DNA from: Actinomadura sp. WMMA1423
GTDB taxonomy: Bacteria > Actinomycetota > Actinomycetes > Streptosporangiales > Streptosporangiaceae
Length of the DNA: 64,000 nucleotides
Direction: 5' to 3'
Assembly (NCBI RefSeq): GCF_006547145.1
Contig: NZ_CP041244.1
Span: 7,626,001 to 7,690,000 of the forward strand
Part shown: piece by piece, positions 15,784-24,377 of the stretch
Position numbering within the stretch: the first letter of the stretch is position 1
How the letters are laid out: every line of letters starts with the position of its first letter
The notes under the pieces: model-generated
The model's input: the letters and a program-made list of their open reading frames with translations, nothing else
What the model was told of the DNA's origin: nothing
Database searches by the model: none
Translations under genes and position numbers: made by a program

Positions 15784-18303
15784 GTGAGCAGCGACGTTCC
15801 CTACCGTGCGACGCCGGGGGGTACAGGGGGGGCGTCCCCCCTGAACGAGGGATACGACCCACGGGCGGTTCAGGACAAGTGGCAGGCCCGCTGGGAGGAG
15901 CTCGACCCGTTCGAGGCGGACGAGAAGGGCACCGCCGAGGAGCGCCGCTACGCCCTGGACATGTTCCCCTACCCCAGCGGCGACCTGCACATGGGCCACG
16001 CGGAGGCGTTCGCCATCGGCGACGTCGTCGCGCGCTACTGGTTCCAGCGCGGCTTCAACGTCCTGCACCCGATCGGCTGGGACTCCTTCGGCCTGCCCGC
16101 CGAGAACGCCGCCATCAAGCGCGACTCGCACCCCGCCGAGTGGACGTACGCCAACATCGAGACGCAGGCGGCCTCCTTCCACCGCTACGCCCCGTCCTTC
16201 GACTGGACGCGGCGCCTGCACACCTCCGACCCCGAGTACTACAAGTGGACGCAGTGGCTGTTCCTGCGCTTCTACGAGCGGGGCCTGGCCTACCGCAAGG
16301 GCGGCCACGTCAACTGGTGCCCGAAGGACCAGACCGTCCTGGCCAACGAGCAGGTCGTCGGCGGGCACTGCGAGCGCTGCGGCGCGCTGGTCGAAAAGCG
16401 CGTGCTGACCCAGTGGTACTTCAAGATCACTGAGTACGCGGACCGGCTGCTGGACGACATGGCGCAGCTGGAGGGCAAGTGGCCCGAGCGCGTCCTGCTG
16501 ATGCAGCGCAACTGGATCGGCCGCTCCACCGGCGCCGACGTCGACTTCGTGATCGAGGGGCGCGACGAGCCCGTCACCGTCTACACCACGCGCCCCGACA
16601 CCCTGTACGGCGCCACCTTCATGGTCGTCGCCGCCGACGCCGCGCTGGCCGAGGAGGTCTGCCACCCCGACCACCGCGCCGCGTTCGAGGCCTACCGCGA
16701 CGAGGTCTCCCGCGAGAGCGAGATCGAGCGGCTGTCCACCGAGCGCGAGAAGACCGGCGTGTTCCTGGGCCGCTACGCGATCAACCCGGTCAACGGCGAG
16801 CGGCTGCCCGTCTGGGCGTCCGACTACGTCCTGGCCGAGTACGGGCACGGCGCGATCATGGCGGTGCCGGCGCACGACCAGCGCGACCTGGACTTCGCGC
16901 TGAAGTTCGGCCTGCCCGTCCGCGTCGTCGTGGAGACCGGCCTGGCCGACCCCGCCGAGACGGGCGTGGCCACCCCCGGCGACGGCGCCATCGTCAACTC
17001 GGGCCCCATCGACGGGCTGACCAAGGCCGACGGCATCGCCCGCATCACCGAGATCCTGGAGGAGCGCGGCACCGGCCGCGCGTCGGTGAACTTCCGGTTG
17101 CGCGACTGGCTGGTCTCCCGGCAGCGGTTCTGGGGCTGCCCGATCCCGATCGTGCACTGCGAGGCGTGCGGCGAGGTCCCCGTCCCCGACGACCAGCTGC
17201 CCGTGACCCTGCCCGAGGGCCTGCGCGGCGCCGACCTGGCCCCCAAGGGCACCTCGCCCCTGGCCGCCGCGTCCGACTGGGTGAACACCGAGTGCCCCAA
17301 GTGCGGCGGCGCGGCCACCCGCGACACCGACACCATGGACACCTTCGTCGACTCGTCCTGGTACTACTTCCGCTACTGCTCGCCGGGCTACGAGGGCGGC
17401 CCGTTCGACGTCGAGCAGGTCCGCAGGTGGATGCCGGTCGACCAGTACACCGGCGGTGTCGAGCACGCCATCCTGCACCTGCTGTACAGCCGGTTCTTCA
17501 CCAAGGTCCTGCACGACATGGGCATGGTCGACTTCACCGAGCCGTTCACCCGGCTGCTGAACCAGGGCCAGGTGATCAACCAGGGCAAGGCGATGTCGAA
17601 GTCGCTGGGCAACGGCGTCGACCTGGGCGAGCAGATCGGCGAGTTCGGCGTCGACGTCGTCCGGCTGGCGATCCTGTTCTCCGGCCCGCCCGAGGACGAC
17701 ATCGACTGGGCCGACGTCTCCCCGCACGGCATGTCGAAGTTCCTGTCCCGCGTGCACCGCATCGCCTCCGAGGTCTCCTCCGACCCCGGCGCGGACGCCG
17801 CCTCCGGCGACACCGCCCTGCGGCGCGTCACGGCCCGCACGGTCGACGAGGCCACCACCCTGGTCGAGACGCAGCGGTTCAACGTCGCCATCGCGCGGAT
17901 CATGGAGCTGGTCACCGCGACCCGCAAGGCCATCGACTCCGGCCCCGGCGCCGCCGACCCGGCCGTCCGCGAGGCCGCCGAGGCGATCGCGGTGCTGCTG
18001 TCGTTGTTCGCGCCCTACACCGCCGACGAGGTGTGGGAGCGGCTGGGCCGCACCGCGCCGGTGATCCGCGCCGGCTGGCCGTCCGCCGACCCCGAGCTGC
18101 TGGTGGAGGAGTCGGTCACCTGCGTCGTCCAGGTCGCCGGCAAGGTGCGCGACCGCCTGGAGGTCCCGCCCGGGATCGCCGGGGAGGAGCTGGAGCGCCG
18201 CGCGCTGGCCTCGGCCAGGATCCAGGACGCCCTGGGCGGCGCCGACATCGCCAAGATCATCGTCCGCGCCCCCAAGATCGTCAACATCGTCCCCAAGCGC
18301 TGA
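15784..18303 (+). CDS. leuS: Leucyl-tRNA synthetase
   Basis: Class I aminoacyl-tRNA synthetase charging tRNA-Leu. From GTG 15784 it is 839 residues, normal for bacterial LeuRS. The HIGH-type signature HMGH is at residues 69-72 and the KMSKS-type KAMSKS at 602-607; between them lie the editing domain and two Cys pairs (NWCPKD...CERCG and CEACG...CPKCG). GGAG at 15772-15775 supports GTG 15784. ATG 15736 is an in-frame alternative with GAGGGG at 15723-15728, but that site is in the attenuator stem. Upstream control is by a Leu-codon leader peptide. Confidence 0.95.
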   Translation: MSSDVPYRATPGGTGGASPLNEGYDPRAVQDKWQARWEELDPFEADEKGTAEERRYALDMFPYPSGDLHMGHAEAFAIGDVVARYWFQRGFNVLHPIGWDSFGLPAENAAIKRDSHPAEWTYANIETQAASFHRYAPSFDWTRRLHTSDPEYYKWTQWLFLRFYERGLAYRKGGHVNWCPKDQTVLANEQVVGGHCERCGALVEKRVLTQWYFKITEYADRLLDDMAQLEGKWPERVLLMQRNWIGRSTGADVDFVIEGRDEPVTVYTTRPDTLYGATFMVVAADAALAEEVCHPDHRAAFEAYRDEVSRESEIERLSTEREKTGVFLGRYAINPVNGERLPVWASDYVLAEYGHGAIMAVPAHDQRDLDFALKFGLPVRVVVETGLADPAETGVATPGDGAIVNSGPIDGLTKADGIARITEILEERGTGRASVNFRLRDWLVSRQRFWGCPIPIVHCEACGEVPVPDDQLPVTLPEGLRGADLAPKGTSPLAAASDWVNTECPKCGGAATRDTDTMDTFVDSSWYYFRYCSPGYEGGPFDVEQVRRWMPVDQYTGGVEHAILHLLYSRFFTKVLHDMGMVDFTEPFTRLLNQGQVINQGKAMSKSLGNGVDLGEQIGEFGVDVVRLAILFSGPPEDDIDWADVSPHGMSKFLSRVHRIASEVSSDPGADAASGDTALRRVTARTVDEATTLVETQRFNVAIARIMELVTATRKAIDSGPGAADPAVREAAEAIAVLLSLFAPYTADEVWERLGRTAPVIRAGWPSADPELLVEESVTCVVQVAGKVRDRLEVPPGIAGEELERRALASARIQDALGGADIAKIIVRAPKIVNIVPKR

Positions 18304-18483
18304 CCCCGCCCCGCCGCGCCGCTCACCCCCGACCGGCGCGGCGGCGCTCACCGGCAGGACGAAACCAAGAGCCGCCGACCGGCCCCGCCAGGGGCCGTAG
18401 CTCCCTGTCCCCGCCGCGCTGCCCGAGCCGAGCGGCGCAGCGGGGAGCCGGTGAGCGACGCGCGGGTGAGGGCCGGGCATGCG

Positions 18484-18517
18484 TCAGCGGCCGCCGGACG
18501 GGTCCGGCGGCCGCTGA
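18484..18517. terminator. Bidirectional intrinsic terminator between leuS and lexA
   Basis: A perfect 15-bp stem (18484-18498 with 18503-18517) encloses the 4-nt loop CGGG. The 180 bp between the leuS stop and this hairpin are GC-rich, with no gene recognised. Confidence 0.85.
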
Positions 18518-18526
18518 GGGGTGGCG

Positions 18527-19213
18527 TCACATCTTGCGGAGGACCGCCACGACCCGGCCGAGCACCGAGGCCTCGTCGCCGGGGATCGGCTCGTAGGCGG
18601 GGTTCTGGGGCATCAGCCAGATGTGGCCGTCGTCGCGGCGCTTGAACGTCTTGACCGTGGCCTCGCCGTCGATCATGGCGGCCACGATGTCGCCCTGCTC
18701 GGCCACCGGCTGCTGCCGCACGACCACCCAGTCGCCGTCCGCGATCGCGGCGTCGATCATCGAGTCGCCGGTGACCTTCAGCAGGAAGTGGGTGCCCTCG
18801 CCGACGAGCTGCTTCGGCAGCGTGAACACGTCCTCGACGGCCTCCTCGGCCAGGATCGGGCCACCGGCCGCGATGCGCCCGACGAGCGGCACGTACGCGG
18901 GCGCGGGCTGCGCCGAGCCCGACTCGAAGGCCTCCTCGTGCGTGCGCACCGGCGTCGCCCCCGGCACCCGCACCTCGACCGCGCGCGGGCGGTTGGGGTC
19001 GCGCCGCAGGAAGCCCTTGCGCTGCAGGGCCCGGAGCTGGTGCGACACGCTGGAGGTGCTGGTCAGCCCCACGGCCTCGCCGATCTCGCGCATCGAGGGC
19101 GGGTACCCCCGGCGCTGGACCGAGTCACGGATCACCTCCAGCACCATGCGCTGTCGCTGGGTCAGGCCCGTCTCGTCCATCGGCCCGTCGGGCAGCTCCC
19201 GGACCTTGCTCAT
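18527..19213 (-). CDS. lexA: LexA repressor, SOS response
   Basis: A 228-residue LexA. The winged-helix DNA-binding domain spans about residues 17-80 (PPSMREIGEAVGLTSTSSVS is the recognition region) and the S24 protease domain about 105-228. The self-cleavage bond is Ala116-Gly117 in RIAAGGPI, and the catalytic dyad is Ser151 (GDSM) and Lys188 (ATVKTF). A second in-frame Met at residue 12 is an alternative start; GGGAGG lies upstream of the first. Candidate LexA boxes occupy the divergent region shared with the LysM gene, so autorepression and joint SOS induction are expected. Confidence 0.95.
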   Translation of the reverse strand: MSKVRELPDGPMDETGLTQRQRMVLEVIRDSVQRRGYPPSMREIGEAVGLTSTSSVSHQLRALQRKGFLRRDPNRPRAVEVRVPGATPVRTHEEAFESGSAQPAPAYVPLVGRIAAGGPILAEEAVEDVFTLPKQLVGEGTHFLLKVTGDSMIDAAIADGDWVVVRQQPVAEQGDIVAAMIDGEATVKTFKRRDDGHIWLMPQNPAYEPIPGDEASVLGRVVAVLRKM

Positions 19214-19284
19214 CGCTCGTCGCCTCCCGGGCGCCTCGATCCGTCACTCCTTGTCATGAACGCTATCGCGTCCAGGCCCGATGA

Positions 19285-19300
19285 TCAAACAATTGTTCGA
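19285..19300. promoter_or_regulatory. LexA (SOS) box
   Basis: TCAAACAATTGTTCGA matches the actinobacterial SOS box TCGAAC-N4-GTTCGA with one mismatch. It lies 72 bp upstream of lexA in the divergent region with the LysM gene. Confidence 0.75.
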
Positions 19301-19355
19301 AGATGTGCTCGCTTTTTGCGGACCTCCCCTGGTAGAACATCGTACAGGCGTTCGA

Positions 19356-19371
19356 TCGAAAATGCATTCGA
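19356..19371. promoter_or_regulatory. Second, weaker LexA-box-like palindrome
   Basis: TCGAAAATGCATTCGA keeps both 5-bp outer arms TCGAA/TTCGA at SOS-box spacing but differs at the two inner bases. It lies 18 bp before the LysM gene start. Confidence 0.5.
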
Positions 19372-19388
19372 AGTCGAGGAGGGGAGAG

Positions 19389-19724
19389 ATGCCGGGTTCA
19401 CCCCGTAGTGACCGCCCCCCGATCCGCCTGACCCGCCGCGGCCGCGCCGTCCTGGTCGCCTTCGCCGCCACCGTGACGCTCATACTGCTCTGGCTCACCG
19501 TGGGCCCGGGCGCCTTCGCCGGTTCCCGGGAAGGCCCCGCCGGCCCGACCCGGCACGCCGGGACGGTCGTGGTGGAGCCCGGTGAGACGCTCTGGGAGAT
19601 CGCCTCCTCGGCCGACCCGGGTGGCGACCCCCGCGTGGTCGTGCAGCGCATCATCGACCTCAACGGTCTCGGTGGCGACCCCACCGTCCATCCCGGTCAA
19701 GAACTCCGCGTCCCCGCGAGTTGA
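19389..19724 (+). CDS. Membrane-anchored LysM protein, probable SOS cell-division regulator
   Basis: A 111-residue protein from ATG 19389 (AGGAGGGG at 19377-19384). A transmembrane helix spans about residues 19-38 (VLVAFAATVTLILLWLTVG) and a single LysM domain occupies about 58-110 (GETLWEIAS, DLNGLGGDPTVHPGQELRVP). Divergent from lexA behind candidate LexA boxes and followed by nrdR, it occupies the same position as Rv2719c in Mycobacterium tuberculosis and is analogous to YneA of Bacillus, which delay division during DNA damage. No cell-wall hydrolase catalytic domain is visible. Confidence 0.8.
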   Translation: MPGSPRSDRPPIRLTRRGRAVLVAFAATVTLILLWLTVGPGAFAGSREGPAGPTRHAGTVVVEPGETLWEIASSADPGGDPRVVVQRIIDLNGLGGDPTVHPGQELRVPAS

Positions 19725-20100
19725 CCCCGGCCGCGGCGCCGCGTCGCCGTCGCGGCTCACGCTAGATGACGGCAGCGACCGGCTGTCGGTGGCCCCTGAC
19801 GCTCCCCGAGAGGCGCGGCGGCGTATGGCCGCCGGCCGCGACGGGCCGTGGAGAGGGGGCCCGGCGAGGCGGTCACCGAGCGCGACCGGCCGGGCCGCGC
19901 AGGCGGCGGCAGATGTGCGTCGAGGGCGCCTGCCTGGGGCTTTGCGCCGTGGACGGTCACCGGGAGGGGTCCGCCGGGGGCGGTGGGTGACGACACGCCC
20001 GGAGGGAAAATCCGAGCGTCGGAGATGACCTGCGTGGACGTGGCGGATGTGACGGACGGGGCCCTCGGGCAGGTTGCGAACGGGTCCGGCGAGCCGTACG
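19725..20100. other. Intergenic region without recognised gene
   Basis: About 375 bp between the LysM gene stop and the NrdR boxes. Several open frames cross it, but none has convincing codon composition, a start with ribosome site, or a recognisable product. I looked for a cobalamin riboswitch because nrdJ is B12-dependent; the conserved GCCACTG box is absent. Confidence 0.6.
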
Positions 20101-20106
20101 GTTGAC

Positions 20107-20149
20107 CACAACATCTAGTAGTCACATCGATGTAGTTCCCTATATATGG
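20107..20149. promoter_or_regulatory. Two NrdR boxes before nrdR-nrdJ
   Basis: CACAACATCTAGTAGT (20107-20122) and a second AT-rich element around CTATATATGG (20140-20149) resemble the 16-bp NrdR boxes. Their centres are about 30 bp apart, near the three-helical-turn spacing known for NrdR targets. A TTGACC (20102-20107) overlaps the first box, so binding could block the promoter. Confidence 0.65.
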
Positions 20150-20195
20150 CGCTGTCATCGGTGTAACTCGTTTACGTCAGGGGAGGAGAGCAAAC

Positions 20196-20669
20196 GTGCA
20201 CTGCCCGTTCTGCCGCAACCCTGACACCAAAGTGATCGACAGCCGTTCGACCGATGACGGGGGCGCCATTCGGCGCCGCCGCTCGTGCTCGGAATGCGGC
20301 AAGCGATTCACGACGCAGGAGAATGTGCTCGTGATGGTGGCCAAGCGCAGCGGGGTCACCGAGCCGTTCTCCCGGGAAAAGATCATCGCCGGGGTGCGCA
20401 GGGCCTGCCAGGGCCGCCCGGTCGACGAGGATGCGCTCGCGAAGCTGGGGCAGCGGGTCGAAGAGGCGATCAGGTCGTCCGGGTCCGCGGAAATCCCCTC
20501 GCACGAGATCGGCCTCGCGATCCTGGGGCCGCTCGGCGAACTCGACGAGGTCGCCTATCTGCGATTCGCCTCGGTCTACCGGAGCTTCGAGTCGCTGGAC
20601 GACTTCGCCAAGGAGATCGAAGCACTGCGGAAGGCCGGTTCCTCGGGGGAGCCCGGCCCGTCCCGGTAG
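20196..20669 (+). CDS. nrdR: Transcriptional repressor NrdR
   Basis: A 157-residue NrdR. Cys3, Cys6, Cys31 and Cys34 form the N-terminal zinc ribbon (MHCPFC and CSEC), followed by the ATP-cone domain from about residue 48 to 138, which senses dATP/ATP. The start is GTG 20196 with GGGAGGAG eight bases upstream. NrdR represses ribonucleotide reductase genes when dATP is high. It precedes nrdJ in the same direction and is probably autoregulated through the boxes upstream. Confidence 0.95.
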   Translation: MHCPFCRNPDTKVIDSRSTDDGGAIRRRRSCSECGKRFTTQENVLVMVAKRSGVTEPFSREKIIAGVRRACQGRPVDEDALAKLGQRVEEAIRSSGSAEIPSHEIGLAILGPLGELDEVAYLRFASVYRSFESLDDFAKEIEALRKAGSSGEPGPSR

Positions 20670-20787
20670 GGACGGTTCCGGAAACACATCAGCACAAGTA
20701 AAGGCGTCTCCGCGCGGGCATGGCCCGGGCGGCGGCGGGGTTGTTCCTGAGCAGGGCCCGGCGGGAGGGTCCGAGAGGGGGAAGGTC

Positions 20788-23610
20788 ATGACGGAGACGG
20801 TGAGCGGCTCGGCGGCGCGGCGCGGCAAGGGGGGCCGCAAAGGGCTGAAGATGGAGCGCATCTTCACCACGCCCGGCGTGCACCCGTACGACGAGATGCG
20901 CTGGGAACGTCGTGACGTCGTCATGACCAACTGGCGCGACGGCTCGGTGAACTTCGAGCAGCGCGGCGTCGAGTTCCCCGACTTCTGGTCGCTGAACGCC
21001 GTCAACATCGTCACGTCCAAGTACTTCCGCGGGGCGGTCGGCACGCCGCAGCGGGAATGGAGCCTGAAGCAGCTCGTCGACCGCGTCGTCCGGATGTACG
21101 TGGACACCGGGCTCAGGGAGGGCTACTTCGCCTCCGAGCAGGACGCCGAGATCTTCGACCACGAGCTGAAGTACGCGCTGGTGCACCAGCTGTTCAGCTT
21201 CAACTCCCCCGTCTGGTTCAACGTCGGCACCAGGTCCCCGCAGCAGGTCTCGGCGTGCTTCATCCTGTCCGTGGACGACACGATGGAGTCGATCCTCGAC
21301 TGGTACAAGGAAGAGGGCGTCATCTTCAAGGGCGGCTCGGGCGCCGGCCTGAACCTCTCCCGCATCCGCTCCAGCCGGGAGCTGCTGTCCTCGGGCGGGA
21401 CGGCCAGCGGCCCGGTGTCGTTCATGCGCGGCGCCGACGCGTCCGCCGGGACGATCAAGTCGGGCGGCGCGACCCGCCGCGCCGCCAAGATGGTCGTGCT
21501 GGACGTCGACCACCCCGACATCGGGGAGTTCATCGAGACCAAGGCGCGCGAGGAGGACAAGATCCGCGCGCTGCGGGACGCCGGGTTCGACATGGACCTC
21601 GGCGGCAAGGACATCGGCAGCGTCCAGTACCAGAACGCCAACAACTCGGTCCGCGTCTCCGACGAGTTCATGCACGCCGTGGAGTCGGACGGCCGGTTCG
21701 GGCTGCGCGCGCGGATGACCGGCGAGGTCATCGAGACGATCAAGGCCAAGGACCTGTTCCGCGCGATGGCCAAGGCGGCGTGGGAGTGCGCCGACCCCGG
21801 CATCCAGTACGACGACACGATCAACGACTGGCACACCAACCCCGAGACCGGCCGGATCACCGCGTCCAACCCGTGCTCGGAGTACATGAGCCTGGACAAC
21901 TCGTCCTGCAACCTCGCGAGCATCAACCTGCTGAAGTTCCTCACCCCCGAGGACGCCTTCGACGTCGCGCGGTTCGTCAAGCTCACCGAGCTGATCATCA
22001 CGGCGATGGACATCTCCATCACCTTCGCCGACTTCCCCACCGAGAAGATCGCCGAGACCACCCGCGACTACCGGCAGCTCGGCATCGGCTACGCCAACCT
22101 CGGCGCGCTGCTGATGGCGACCGGGCACGCCTACGACTCCGAGGGCGGCCGGTCGCTCGCCGCGGCGATCACGTCGCTGATGACGGGCGTCGCCTACCGC
22201 CGCTCCGCCGAGATCGCGGGCGTCGTCGGCCCGTACGCCGGATACGCGCGCAACGCCGAGGGCCACAAGCGCGTCATGCGCAAGCACGCCGCCGCCAACG
22301 ACGACGTCCGCACGCTCGACGCGATGGGCAAGGCGATCCACGCCGCCGCGGCCAAGCAGTGGTCCGACTGCCTCAAGGCCGGCGAGAAGAACGGGTACCG
22401 CAACGCGCAGGCCAGCCTGCTCGCCCCGACCGGGACGATCGGCCTGATGATGGACTGCGACACCACCGGCATCGAGCCGGACCTCGCGCTGATGAAGTTC
22501 AAGAAGCTCGTCGGCGGCGGGTCCATGCAGATCGTCAACCACACGGTGCCGCGCGCCCTGAAGCAGCTCGGCTACCAGCAGGAGCAGATCGAGGCGATCG
22601 TCGAGTACATCTCCGAGCACGGCCACGTCGTGGACGCGCCGGGCCTGCGCCCCGAGCACTACGAGGTGTTCGACTGCGCGATGGGCGAGCGGGCGATCAG
22701 CCCGATGGGGCACGTCCGGATGATGGCGGCCGTCCAGCCGTTCCTGTCCGGCGCGATCTCCAAGACCGTCAACATGCCGGAGCAGGCCACCATCGAGGAC
22801 ATCGAGAAGGTGTACTTCGAGGGCTGGCGGCTCGGGCTGAAGGCCCTGGCGATCTACCGCGACAACTGCAAGGTCGGCCAGCCGCTGTCGGCGGCGGGCA
22901 AGAAGGAGGAGCCGAAGGCGGCCGCGCCCGCGCCCGCGGAGACGGCGCCGCGCCCGGTCCGCAGGCGGCTGCCGAAGCAGCGGCCCGCGACCGTGACCCG
23001 CTTCTCCGTGGCGGGCGCCGAGGGCTACATGACCGCCTCCTCCTACCCGGACGACGGCGTCGGCGAGGTCTTCCTCAAGCTCGGCAAGCAGGGCTCCACG
23101 CTCGCCGGCGTGATGGACGCCTTCTCCATGGCGATCTCCATCAGCCTCCAGTACGGCGTCCCGCTGGAGACGTGGGTGGAGAAGTTCACCAACATGCGGT
23201 TCGAGCCGGCGGGCATGACCGACGACCCCGACATCCGCATGGCGACCTCGGTGATGGACTACATCTTCCGCCGCCTGGCGCTCGACCACCTCCCGTTCGA
23301 GGAGCGCGCCGGCCTCGGCATCTTCACCGCCGAGGAGCGCGCGATGCAGGCCAACGGCGAGGACCCCGCCGCCCTGCACGTCGAGGAGGAGGTCGACCGC
23401 GAGTCGCTGGCGCAGTCCGCCGAGATCGCCCGGCCCGCGGCGCCCGCCCAGGCACGCGGCGACGAGGCGGGCTCGTCCATCGAGGTGATCGAGAGCCGCC
23501 AGGGCCGCACGGCCGACGCGCCGCTCTGCCTCACCTGCGGGACGAAGATGCGCCCGGCGGGCAGCTGCTACGTCTGCGAGGGCTGCGGCTCCACCAGCGG
23601 CTGCAGCTGA
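20788..23610 (+). CDS. nrdJ: Class II (adenosylcobalamin-dependent) ribonucleotide reductase
   Basis: A 940-residue NrdJ, which reduces ribonucleotides to deoxyribonucleotides with B12 as radical generator and without need for oxygen. Active-site segments include SACFILS, NPCSE and SSCNLASINL. A Pro/Ala-rich linker (about residues 710-735) joins the catalytic barrel to the C-terminal domain, and a Cys-rich tail near residues 912-940 (CLTCG, CYVCEGCG) carries the redox/zinc cysteines. ATG 20788 has GAGAGGGGGAAGG upstream; the longer open frame to 20431 lies over nrdR. It is probably cotranscribed with nrdR, 118 bp upstream, under NrdR control. Confidence 0.95.
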   Translation: MTETVSGSAARRGKGGRKGLKMERIFTTPGVHPYDEMRWERRDVVMTNWRDGSVNFEQRGVEFPDFWSLNAVNIVTSKYFRGAVGTPQREWSLKQLVDRVVRMYVDTGLREGYFASEQDAEIFDHELKYALVHQLFSFNSPVWFNVGTRSPQQVSACFILSVDDTMESILDWYKEEGVIFKGGSGAGLNLSRIRSSRELLSSGGTASGPVSFMRGADASAGTIKSGGATRRAAKMVVLDVDHPDIGEFIETKAREEDKIRALRDAGFDMDLGGKDIGSVQYQNANNSVRVSDEFMHAVESDGRFGLRARMTGEVIETIKAKDLFRAMAKAAWECADPGIQYDDTINDWHTNPETGRITASNPCSEYMSLDNSSCNLASINLLKFLTPEDAFDVARFVKLTELIITAMDISITFADFPTEKIAETTRDYRQLGIGYANLGALLMATGHAYDSEGGRSLAAAITSLMTGVAYRRSAEIAGVVGPYAGYARNAEGHKRVMRKHAAANDDVRTLDAMGKAIHAAAAKQWSDCLKAGEKNGYRNAQASLLAPTGTIGLMMDCDTTGIEPDLALMKFKKLVGGGSMQIVNHTVPRALKQLGYQQEQIEAIVEYISEHGHVVDAPGLRPEHYEVFDCAMGERAISPMGHVRMMAAVQPFLSGAISKTVNMPEQATIEDIEKVYFEGWRLGLKALAIYRDNCKVGQPLSAAGKKEEPKAAAPAPAETAPRPVRRRLPKQRPATVTRFSVAGAEGYMTASSYPDDGVGEVFLKLGKQGSTLAGVMDAFSMAISISLQYGVPLETWVEKFTNMRFEPAGMTDDPDIRMATSVMDYIFRRLALDHLPFEERAGLGIFTAEERAMQANGEDPAALHVEEEVDRESLAQSAEIARPAAPAQARGDEAGSSIEVIESRQGRTADAPLCLTCGTKMRPAGSCYVCEGCGSTSGCS

Positions 23611-23676
23611 ACGGCGGGCGCACTTTCAGAGAAGCGATGGCCAGGCCGAGGGGAGACCGCTCGGACTGGTGGAGAC

Positions 23677-23720
23677 GGAGGCAGGGCCGGAATCGATTCC
23701 GGCCCTGCCTCCGGGCTTTT
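23677..23720 (+). terminator. Strong intrinsic terminator of nrdR-nrdJ
   Basis: A perfect 16-bp stem (23677-23692 with 23697-23712) and TCGA loop are followed by GGGCTTTT, one of the few T-tract terminators in the window. It may also serve the convergent HxlR gene. Confidence 0.9.
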
Positions 23721-23758
23721 CCCGGGTGCCGGTCATTCCGGGGTGCGCGCCGCCCGGA

Positions 23759-24139
23759 CTATTCCAGGTCGAGAGTGGAGCGTTCGTGGGCGTCGCGTGC
23801 TTCCCACACCTGCGTCTGGTGCGCGTCAGACCAGGCACAACACGCGGCCATCGGCTCACGGAGCGTACGACCGAGCGAGGTCAGCTCGTACTCGACGCGC
23901 GGCGGCATCTCCCTGTGGACGGTACGTTCGACCAACCCGTCGCGCTCCATCGCCCGAAGCGTCTCGGTCAGCACCTTCGGTGTTATGCCGCGCAGCGGTT
24001 CCCGCAGTTCGGAGAAGCGCCGGGGCCCGGATTCCAGGCACCGGACTATCCGCCCGGTCCACTTGTCGCCTATCCGGATCAACGGGCTTTCCGCGGCGCG
24101 GCATTCCGAGAACATGTCGGGATCCAGTGGCTGTTTCAT
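23759..24139 (-). CDS. HxlR-family regulator
   Basis: A 126-residue winged-helix protein of the HxlR type: IGDKWTGRIVRCLESGPRRF, GITPKVLTETLRAMERDGLV and a beta-wing PPRVEYELTSLG. Cys13 sits just before the first helix, the position of the redox-sensing cysteine in HypR/QorR-type members. It is divergent from a frameshifted LLM oxidoreductase, and a palindrome lies 20 bp upstream of its start. Confidence 0.82.
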   Translation of the reverse strand: MKQPLDPDMFSECRAAESPLIRIGDKWTGRIVRCLESGPRRFSELREPLRGITPKVLTETLRAMERDGLVERTVHREMPPRVEYELTSLGRTLREPMAACCAWSDAHQTQVWEARDAHERSTLDLE

Positions 24140-24158
24140 GGGGCGGAGCCTACGTAGC

Positions 24159-24171
24159 TACCGTTGCGGTA
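24159..24171. promoter_or_regulatory. HxlR operator candidate
   Basis: TACCGTTGCGGTA has perfect 5-bp arms and a 3-bp centre, 20 bp upstream of the HxlR start codon in the region shared with the LLM gene. The rest of the 238-bp intergenic region shows no gene. Confidence 0.5.
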
Positions 24172-24377
24172 ACCAAGGGGGCGGCCCGTAGCGTCCGAGG
24201 CGGTGGCCGTCGACCGGACGGCCCTGGCGAACGGACTGCCGCATGAGCAAGATCGTTTCTTTCGGTGCGGGCGGGGGTGCGCGCAGGCGCCCCGTCGCCG
24301 GGGTGGTGACCCGCGACCACCGGATCACGGCCGTCATGCGAGACCCGGCCGCACCCCGGCGCCCGGACGGGGCCTGA

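Noticed and set aside
15640..18480. 946-residue minus-strand open frame opposite leuS
   Set aside because: It is a shadow of leuS caused by high GC; its product is low-complexity and leuS is unmistakable on the other strand.
19725..20195. Possible cobalamin riboswitch before B12-dependent nrdJ
   Set aside because: The conserved B12-box and GCCACTG core could not be found, and nrdR is the first gene of the unit.
20689..23379. 896-residue minus-strand open frame opposite nrdJ
   Set aside because: Same reason: antisense to a certain gene, with biased composition and no recognisable domain.
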